From assembly GCA_900546295.1 (NCBI GenBank), contig URCK01000045.1, positions 1 to 13,889 on the forward strand: a stretch of DNA of 13,889 bases, in the 5' to 3' direction. Of the stretch, positions 5,618-10,678 are shown one piece after another. The stretch is from an uncultured Eubacteriales bacterium (GTDB taxonomy: Bacteria; Bacillota; Clostridia; Oscillospirales; Oscillospiraceae). Position 1 is the stretch's first letter, and the number at the start of each line of letters is the position of its first letter. A model generated the notes under the pieces. The model worked only from the letters and a program-made list of their open reading frames with translations. It was not told where the DNA came from and made no database searches. The translations under genes were made by a program, and so were the position numbers.

Positions 5618-8398
5618 TTAGAGAAGCTCCTTGACTTCCTCACGGAAGCGGTTCAGCTCCGAGGTCGCCTTGGCGCAGCGGGGGCAGAGACCGTCGGCGT
5701 CCGCCTCGGTGGAGTGCTTCCAGCAGCGCGGGCACTTCGTGCCGGCGGCGTTATCGACCTTGACGGCGAGCGCGTCGCCCACGGCAAGCTCGACCTTGGA
5801 GACGATGAAGATATCGGCGAGCGCTTCGGCGCTCTCGTCGGCAAGGAAGCGGTCGCTCTCGGGCACGGTCAGGTGCACGTCGGCCTCGAGGCTCTTGCCG
5901 ATGACCTTGGCCGCGCGCGCCTCTTCGAGCGCGCCGTTGACGACGGTGCGCACCGCGATGATGCGCTCCCAGCGCGCCATGGTCTCGCTGTCGAGGGCGT
6001 AGTCGGTGAAGGGCTTGTTCATCTCGTTGAGCACGACGTTGCGCGCATCGTCCTCGGCAGTGTGCGGCATGGCGAGCCAGACCTCGTCGCAGGTGAAGGC
6101 GAGGATGGGCGCGAAGAGCTTTGCGAGCGTGTGGAGCGTGAGGTAGAGCGCCGTCTGTGCGCTGCGGCGGGAGGCGCTGTCCGCGCCCTCGCAGTAGAGG
6201 CGGTCCTTGACGATATCGAGATAGAAGCTTGAGAGCGTGGTGACGCAGAAATCGTTCACCGCGTGGGTGATGATGTGGAATTCATAGTCGCAGTAGGACT
6301 GCTCGGCCTTCACCATCAGCTCGTTGAGCTTGGTGATGAGCCAGCGGTCGAGCACCGGCATATCTTCGCTCTTTGTCAGCTTCTCGGGGTCGAAGTCGAC
6401 AAGGTTATCGAGCATGAACTTGCAGGTGTTGCGGAACTTGAGGTAGTTCTGGCTGAGCTGCTTGAAGATCTCCTTCGAGCAGCGGACGTCCGCGTGATAG
6501 TCGGCGGAAGCGGCCCACAGACGCAGGATGTCCGCGCCGTTCTCGTTGAACACGTCCGCCGGGTCAACGCCGTTACCGAGGCTCTTGTGCATGGCCTTGC
6601 CCTCGCCGTCGACCGTCCAGCCGTGGGTGACGCACTCCTTGAAGGGCGCGCCGTCGCCGAAGGCGCCGACCGCCGTGAGCAGTGAAGACTGGAACCAGCC
6701 GCGGTACTGGTCGAGACCCTCGAGGTACATCGTTGCCGGCCAGAAGCCCTGATCCTTCTTCATAGAGGCAAAGTGCGTGGAGCCGGAGTCGAACCAGCCG
6801 TCGAGCGTGTCCTCTTCCTTGGTGAAGCCAGTGTTCTTGCCGCAGTGCGGGCAGGTGAAGCCCTTGGGCAGAATGTCGGCAGCCTCCATATCGAACCAGG
6901 CGTTGGAGCCCTTTTCACGGAAGAGGTCGGAAACGGCCTTGATGGTCTCATCGGTGCAGATGGGCTTGCCGCAGTCCTTGCAGTAGAACACGGGGATGGG
7001 CAGGCCCCAGCGGCGCTGACGGGAGATGCACCAGTCGGCGCGCTCGCGGATCATGCTCTTCATGCGGTCGATGCCCCAGCCCGGGACCCAGCGCACATCG
7101 TCGCAGGCAGCGCAGGCCTCTTCCTTGAAGGAATCGACGGAGCAGAACCACTGCGGGGTGGCGCGGAAGATGATGGGCTTCTTGCAGCGCCAGCAGTGCG
7201 GATAGCTATGCACGATCTCCTCGGAAGCGAAGAGGGAACCTGCTTCCTTCATGTCCGCAAGGATAACGGGGTTGGACTCTTCAACGAGCATCCCCTCATA
7301 TTTTCCTGCATAGTCGGTGTGGCGGCCCTGATCGTTGACGGGCACGACCATGTCCATGCCGTAGCGGCGGCAGGTCTGATAGTCGTCCGCGCCGAAGCCG
7401 GGCGCGGTGTGGACGCAGCCGGTACCGGAATCCATCGTGACATAGTCGGCCAGCACCAGACGGCTCGTCTTGGGCAGGAACGGGTGCTGCGCCAGCATGT
7501 TCTCATAGAAGTTGCCGGGGTGAGTCTCAAGGATCGAGTAGTGCTCGACATTGCCGACGGTCATGACCTTTTCGACGAGCGCCTCGGCGACGATGTACAT
7601 CTCGCCGTTGTCCTCGTTCTTGACGATGGCGTAGCTCTCGTCGGGGTGCAGGGCGATGGCGAGGTTGCCGGGCAGGGTCCAGATCGTGGTCGTCCAAATG
7701 ACGAAGTTGAGCTTGCTCTTATCGAGGTGGCTGAGCTTGCCGAGATCGTCGTTCATCGGGAACTTGACATACACGGTCGTGCAGGGATCGTCCTGATACT
7801 CGATCTCCGCCTCGGCGAGGGCGGTCTCGTCGTGATAGCACCAGTAAACGGGCTTGAGGCCCTTGTAGATGTAGCCCTTCTTGTACATCTCGCCGAAGAC
7901 CTTGACCTCCTCAGCCTCGAAGCCGGGGTCCATGGTCTTGTAGGGATGCTCCCAGTCGCCCAGCACACCGATGCGCTTGAAGCCCTCCATCTGCACGTCG
8001 ATATAGTGCTGGGCAAACTCGTGGCAGGCGGAGCGGAAGGCGGAAACGGGCATGGCCTTGTGGTTGAGCTTGTTCTGCTTGATGATGGCGCTCTCGATGG
8101 GCATACCGTGGTTATCCCAGCCGGGGATATACGGCGTGTAGTAGCCGCGCATCGCGTAGGAACGGGTGATGAAGTCCTTTAAGGACTTGTTGAGCGCATG
8201 ACCCATGTGCAGTCCGCCGTTGGAGAACGGAGGGCCGTCGTGCAGGGCGAAGCGGGGCTTGCCCTCGTTCTTTTTGAGCATCAGGTTGTAGAGGTCCATT
8301 TCCTCCCAGTGCTTGAGCATCTCAGGCTCGCGCTTGGGAAGACCCGCGCGCATCGGGAAGCCGGACTTCGGCATATTCAGTGTGCTTTTGTAATCCAT
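5618..8398 (-). CDS. ileS: Isoleucyl-tRNA synthetase
   Basis: A class I aminoacyl-tRNA synthetase that charges tRNA-Ile and edits valine. The 926 residues match the bacterial family length. Visible parts: the HIGH signature as HMGH at 64-67; GWDNHGMPIE at about 93-102; the CP1 editing domain, with WTTTIWTLPGN at about 235-245 and GTGCVHTAPGFGADDY at about 325-340; WCISRQRRWGLPIPVFYC at about 456-473; and the KMSKS loop as KAMHKS at 601-606. A C-terminal zinc finger has cysteines 889, 892, 905 and 908 (two CPRC motifs). GAAGGAG lies a few bases before the ATG. The gene is controlled by a T-box leader with an Ile specifier. The AMHKS form of the KMSKS motif is a variant, but the rest of the active site is normal. 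Confidence 0.98.
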   Translation of the reverse strand: MDYKSTLNMPKSGFPMRAGLPKREPEMLKHWEEMDLYNLMLKKNEGKPRFALHDGPPFSNGGLHMGHALNKSLKDFITRSYAMRGYYTPYIPGWDNHGMPIESAIIKQNKLNHKAMPVSAFRSACHEFAQHYIDVQMEGFKRIGVLGDWEHPYKTMDPGFEAEEVKVFGEMYKKGYIYKGLKPVYWCYHDETALAEAEIEYQDDPCTTVYVKFPMNDDLGKLSHLDKSKLNFVIWTTTIWTLPGNLAIALHPDESYAIVKNEDNGEMYIVAEALVEKVMTVGNVEHYSILETHPGNFYENMLAQHPFLPKTSRLVLADYVTMDSGTGCVHTAPGFGADDYQTCRRYGMDMVVPVNDQGRHTDYAGKYEGMLVEESNPVILADMKEAGSLFASEEIVHSYPHCWRCKKPIIFRATPQWFCSVDSFKEEACAACDDVRWVPGWGIDRMKSMIRERADWCISRQRRWGLPIPVFYCKDCGKPICTDETIKAVSDLFREKGSNAWFDMEAADILPKGFTCPHCGKNTGFTKEEDTLDGWFDSGSTHFASMKKDQGFWPATMYLEGLDQYRGWFQSSLLTAVGAFGDGAPFKECVTHGWTVDGEGKAMHKSLGNGVDPADVFNENGADILRLWAASADYHADVRCSKEIFKQLSQNYLKFRNTCKFMLDNLVDFDPEKLTKSEDMPVLDRWLITKLNELMVKAEQSYCDYEFHIITHAVNDFCVTTLSSFYLDIVKDRLYCEGADSASRRSAQTALYLTLHTLAKLFAPILAFTCDEVWLAMPHTAEDDARNVVLNEMNKPFTDYALDSETMARWERIIAVRTVVNGALEEARAAKVIGKSLEADVHLTVPESDRFLADESAEALADIFIVSKVELAVGDALAVKVDNAAGTKCPRCWKHSTEADADGLCPRCAKATSELNRFREEVKELL

Positions 8399-8442
8399 GT
8401 TGCGTCTCCTTCGTTTATATGAATTTTCAGATTACTTATCTG

Positions 8443-8556
8443 ATTTTTGCCGCGGCATGTGCGTGGCAAAAATTCCTTGACCCAGCCGCCTTGGGCGGCG
8501 ACGCCAGTGACTTGTGTCTCTGGCGTGGGGGATTCTAAAGGGGGGATGGAATCCCC
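8443..8556. repeat. Structured intergenic element, copy A (between the ileS T-box and the ileS start)
   Basis: Four hairpins in tandem. HP1 has a 9-bp stem at 8443-8451/8465-8473 around the 13-base loop GCGGCATGTGCGT. HP2 is GCCGCC-TTG-GGCGGC at 8485-8499. HP3 is ACGCCAG/CTGGCGT at 8501-8526. HP4 is GGGGATTC/GAATCCCC at 8528-8556. HP1 and HP2, and the GAATCCCC end, recur at 10515-10612. No reading frame here looks like a gene. The element accounts for most of the unusually long gap between the T-box terminator and the ileS ATG. Confidence 0.65.
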
Positions 8557-8564
8557 TCTTTACC

Positions 8565-8608
8565 AAAAAAACAAAAGCGCCCTGTCCCAATAAAGAGACA
8601 AAGGCGCT
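8565..8608 (-). terminator. T-box terminator of ileS
   Basis: AGCGCC (8603-8608) pairs with GGCGCU (8577-8582). An inner stem UGUCUC/GGGACA closes a UUUAUU loop. A long U tract (UUUUGUUUUUUU, 8565-8576) follows. It lies directly after the T-box sequence that forms the alternative antiterminator. Confidence 0.92.
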
Positions 8609-8822
8609 GACCTCTGCGGTACCACTCTTCTTGCTGTGCTCTGCACAGCCGCTCAAATGCTGCGATATAACGGTCGCACCCGTCCGGCCTTACTTAAAGT
8701 TCAGTCCGGCTGCTCCGAGGTGATATTCAGCCCTGCCGCGTCCCGCCTTTCACCAAACCGGCGGTTCTCTTTGCCGCGGGGGAGGGGCTTACTTGTCCTC
8801 ATCCACGCATATTTCATAATGC
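8565..8822 (-). promoter_or_regulatory. T-box leader of ileS (tRNA-Ile sensing)
   Basis: T-box RNAs read the charging state of a tRNA and decide between termination and antitermination. In the leftward transcript, Stem I shows the conserved AGAGA-type region followed by a GGUUUGGUGAAA apical part between CCGCC and GGCGG. The specifier region UGAAUAUCACCUCGGAG has AUC, an isoleucine codon, at 8722-8724. Stem II/III sequences follow (AAGUAAGGCCGGACGG). The T-box itself, GAGUGGUACCGC, has its UGGU bulge at 8621-8624, which would pair with a tRNA ending ACCA, as expected for tRNA-Ile. A terminator follows at 8565-8608. The match to ileS downstream makes the assignment strong. Confidence 0.95.
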
Positions 8823-8828
8823 AGTAGT

Positions 8829-8857
8829 AATATATCGGCTTTTTTGGGCTTTGTCAA
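8829..8857 (-). promoter_or_regulatory. Predicted promoter of the ileS T-box transcript
   Basis: On the minus strand, a perfect TTGACA (8852-8857), a 17-base spacer and TATATT (8829-8834). Transcription would start near 8822, giving a leader of about 420 bases. Confidence 0.88.
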
Positions 8858-8942
8858 CCCCGCCGCAGCGCTCTCAGAGCAGAAAAAGATGTAAATTTGG
8901 AGTAAAAACTTGTAAACTACGGCAAAATACGCCTACAGGCGC

Positions 8943-8971
8943 TTGACAGCGCAAAAAAAATGTGATAACTT
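8943..8971 (+). promoter_or_regulatory. Predicted promoter of the oadB/oadG-like operon
   Basis: A perfect TTGACA (8943-8948), a 17-base spacer and TAACTT (8966-8971) with an extended -10 TGA just before it. The -35 is embedded in the inverted repeat GCGCTTGACAGCGC (8939-8952). Transcription would start near 8978, right at the riboswitch. The gap to the divergent ileS promoter (8858-8938) holds nothing I recognise. Confidence 0.8.
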
Positions 8972-8978
8972 TTGCAGC

Positions 8979-9110
8979 ACGGAAAAAAGGGAGTAGCCGG
9001 CGCTTTCGGGCGTTGAGCAGGCCGTCATCGCGGGAGTTTCCCCGGCCTGTTCGCGAAATGGCAAGACTTTTACCCAGACGGTCGTCTGCGGTAAAGGTCT
9101 TTTTTCTTTT
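8979..9110 (+). promoter_or_regulatory. yybP-ykoY-type (Mn2+) riboswitch candidate upstream of oadB
   Basis: The leader begins AAAAAAGGGAGUAGCC, matching the GGGGAGUAGC signature at the 5' end of yybP-ykoY riboswitches. It contains GGCCGUCAUCGCGGG, like the conserved GUCAUCACGG segment, then a CCCCGGCCUG strand that closes a CAGGCC/GGCCUG stem, and the 3' signature GGCAAGACUUUU, like GGCGAGACUUUU. The 5' AAAAG and GCC can pair with the 3' CUUUU and GGC to form P1. The 3' part of P1 is also the 5' arm of the terminator at 9064-9110, so ligand-controlled antitermination is mechanistically possible. In this class Mn2+ binding normally turns on metal-export genes. The assignment is from remembered consensus, not a covariance search. 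Confidence 0.78.
9064..9110 (+). terminator. Riboswitch expression-platform terminator
   Basis: AGACTTTTACC (9064-9074) pairs with GGTAAAGGTCT (9090-9100), with an inner CAGAC/GTCTG stem and GGTC loop, followed by TTTTTTCTTTT. It lies upstream of the oadB ribosome binding site, so it terminates before the gene unless the riboswitch sequesters the first arm. Confidence 0.92.
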
Positions 9111-9147
9111 ATCCGCACATCCAAAAAAACTGAAGGAGTGTTTCAGC

Positions 9148-10287
9148 ATGGAGTTTCTGCTCGACGGCATTCGCGCCGTCACGCCGCAGCAATGCGTAAT
9201 GTATGTGGTGGGCGCGCTGCTCATCTATCTTGCCATCAAAAAGGACTATGAGCCCTCGCTTCTGCTGCCGATGGGCTTTGGCGCGATCCTCGTGAACCTT
9301 CCGATGTCCGGCGTTCTGAACCAGATGGTCGCGGGCGTGGGCGAGAGTCAGGGCATCATTCAATGGCTCTTTGAAACCACCATCGAGGCAAGCGAGGCGC
9401 TGCCGCTGCTGCTGTTCATCGGCATCGGCGCGATGATCGACTTCGGCCCGCTGCTCTCGAACCCGAAGATGTTTCTCTTCGGCGCGGCGGCGCAGTTCGG
9501 CATTTTCTTTGCAATGATCGCGGCGGTCATGCTGGGCTTTGATCTGAAGGACGCAGCCTCCATCGGCATCATCGGCGCGGCGGACGGCCCGACGTCGATC
9601 CTCGTCTCGCAGGTACTCCATTCCAATTATATCGGGCCCATCGCGGTGGCGGCCTACTCGTATATGGCGCTCGTGCCGATCATCCAGCCCTTTGCCATCA
9701 AGCTCGTCACGACGAAAAAAGAGCGCGCGATGCACATGCCCTACAACCCCAAGCACGTCTCCCGTTCGCTGCGCATCTGCTTCCCCATCATGGTCACGAT
9801 CATCGCGGGCTTCATCGCGCCGATGTCCGTCTCTCTCGTGGGCTTTCTGATGTTCGGCAACCTCCTGCGTGAGTGCGGCTGCCTCGAGCGTCTTTCCCAG
9901 ACGGCGCAGAACGACCTTGCGAACCTCATCACGCTCCTGCTCGGCATTACGATCTCCTTCTCCATGCAGGCCGACCAGTTCGTCAATCTTGATACGCTCA
10001 TCATCATGGCGCTGGGCCTTGTCGCCTTCGTCTTCGACTCCATCGCGGGCGTGATGTTTGCAAAGCTTCTGAACCTCTTCTGCAAGAACAAGGTGAACCC
10101 CATGGTCGGCGCGGCCGGTATCTCGGCCTTCCCGATGTCCGCGCGCGTCATCCAGAAGATGGGGCAGGAAGCAGACTGCACCAACCACCTGCTGATGCAC
10201 GCCGTCGGCGCGAACGTCGCCGGTCAGATCGCATCGGTGCTCGCGGGCGGCATGATCTTGAATCTCGTGCCGCAGCTCATGGGTTAA
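9148..10287 (+). CDS. Sodium-translocating decarboxylase beta subunit (OadB/GcdB/MmdB family)
   Basis: This family is the membrane subunit of Na+-pumping decarboxylases; it couples decarboxylation of carboxybiotin to Na+ export. The 379-residue protein is almost wholly hydrophobic. It carries the conserved IIGAADGPTSIL motif, with the ion-binding aspartate at about D146, and the VNPMVGAAGISAFPMSARV motif near 316-334, whose Asn, Ser and Arg are key residues in Klebsiella OadB. So the catalytic and ion-path residues look intact. The ATG at 9148 is chosen because GAAGGAG lies 9 bases upstream; the longer open frame would cover the riboswitch. A 38-residue OadG-like gene follows. No alpha (carboxyltransferase/biotin) subunit is in the window, so the partner enzyme, if any, is elsewhere. 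Control by a Mn2+-type riboswitch is unexpected for a decarboxylase and is discussed in the findings. Confidence 0.93.
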   Translation: MEFLLDGIRAVTPQQCVMYVVGALLIYLAIKKDYEPSLLLPMGFGAILVNLPMSGVLNQMVAGVGESQGIIQWLFETTIEASEALPLLLFIGIGAMIDFGPLLSNPKMFLFGAAAQFGIFFAMIAAVMLGFDLKDAASIGIIGAADGPTSILVSQVLHSNYIGPIAVAAYSYMALVPIIQPFAIKLVTTKKERAMHMPYNPKHVSRSLRICFPIMVTIIAGFIAPMSVSLVGFLMFGNLLRECGCLERLSQTAQNDLANLITLLLGITISFSMQADQFVNLDTLIIMALGLVAFVFDSIAGVMFAKLLNLFCKNKVNPMVGAAGISAFPMSARVIQKMGQEADCTNHLLMHAVGANVAGQIASVLAGGMILNLVPQLMG

Positions 10288-10300
10288 GGAGGAACACAAC

Positions 10301-10417
10301 ATGACAAATCTTGAGATCGCGCTGCTCATCACGGGGCAGGGAATGCTCGGCATCTTCGCCGTGATGGGGCTGATCACCGTATTAGTCACACTCTTCACTA
10401 AATTCGGTAAAAAGTAA
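10301..10417 (+). CDS. 38-residue OadG-like small membrane subunit
   Basis: A short frame (38 codons plus TAA) that gene finders easily miss. AAGGAGG overlaps the end of oadB and lies 8 bases before the ATG; the gene begins 13 bases after the oadB stop. It starts MTNLEIALLITGQGML, with the strongly hydrophobic stretch MLGIFAVMGLITVLVTLF, and ends KFGKK. That is one membrane helix with a positively charged inner end. The G-x-G-M-x-G-I-F-x-V pattern matches the N-terminal helix of OadG/gamma subunits of Na+-pumping decarboxylases, but the long periplasmic and His-rich zinc-binding tail of classical OadG is absent. It probably assembles with the beta subunit encoded just upstream. The operon terminator follows 12 bases later. 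Confidence 0.85.
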   Translation: MTNLEIALLITGQGMLGIFAVMGLITVLVTLFTKFGKK

Positions 10418-10429
10418 AACCCCAGACAT

Positions 10430-10468
10430 AAACAGGCGGCCGCTGCCAACGCAGCGACCGCCTGTTTT
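10430..10468 (+). terminator. Terminator of the oadB/oadG-like operon
   Basis: AAACAGGCGG (10430-10439) pairs with CCGCCTGTTT (10458-10467). An inner 6-bp stem (CGCTGC/GCAGCG) is separated by a C-A mismatch. A short T-run follows the hairpin. Confidence 0.85.
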
Positions 10469-10514
10469 AACATCGTAGATTTTGCACCGCGCACGGCGCA
10501 AATAATTTTAATCG

Positions 10515-10612
10515 TAATTTGTCGCGACATGCGCGTGACAAATTACTCTCTGCGCGGAGCGCGTGTCGCAGCCGCCTCACGGGCGGCAAGGCACGAAGCG
10601 CAGCGAATCCCC
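10515..10612. repeat. Structured intergenic element, copy B (between convergent oadG-like and mnmG)
   Basis: HP1 has a 9-bp stem TAATTTGTC (10515-10523) / GACAAATTA (10537-10545) around the 13-base loop GCGACATGCGCGT. HP2 is GCCGCC/GGCGGC at 10571-10587, preceded by CA as in copy A. The element ends GAATCCCC (10605-10612). Compared with copy A (8443-8556), the loop is almost identical and the stem differs by paired changes (TGCC/GGCA versus TGTC/GACA). No gene is visible in the whole 10469-10645 gap. A third, imperfect hairpin (TTTGC/GCAAA) lies just before it, near 10482-10502. Confidence 0.65.
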
Positions 10613-10641
10613 TTGAAAAGGCGGCATAGCCGCCTTTTCAA
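10613..10641. terminator. Second hairpin downstream of mnmG
   Basis: A perfect 13-bp stem TTGAAAAGGCGGC / GCCGCCTTTTCAA with loop ATA. No U-run follows on the minus strand; the T's are inside the stem. It may be a backup terminator for mnmG or a 3'-end stabiliser. Confidence 0.55.
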
Positions 10642-10645
10642 ATAC

Positions 10646-10678
10646 TCAAAAACGTGGGACTCAGTCCCGCGTTTTTGA
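10646..10678 (-). terminator. mnmG terminator hairpin overlapping its stop codon
   Basis: In the leftward RNA, the last codons of mnmG (CAAAAACGCGGGAC) pair with GUCCCACGUUUUUG, with one C-A mismatch. The three-base loop is UGA, the stop codon itself. The 3' arm supplies the U-run. Confidence 0.7.

Noticed and set aside
6773..8182. 469-codon open frame on the plus strand opposite ileS
   Set aside because: Antisense to a clear IleRS with all motifs. The translation is rich in Val, Ala, Gly and His without domains.
8443..8556. CRISPR-like array
   Set aside because: The hairpins differ from each other and there are no evenly spaced direct repeats.
8432..8827. Short coding frames over the T-box leader
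   Set aside because: They overlap a well-supported regulatory RNA and lack ribosome binding sites.
8962..9147. Longer N-terminus for the decarboxylase beta subunit starting at 8962
   Set aside because: It would translate the -10 box, the riboswitch and the terminator. The ATG at 9148 has a proper ribosome binding site.
9109..10530. 473-codon open frame on the minus strand opposite oadB
   Set aside because: Charged, repetitive antisense composition, and it crosses the riboswitch terminator, the operon terminator and the small oadG-like gene.
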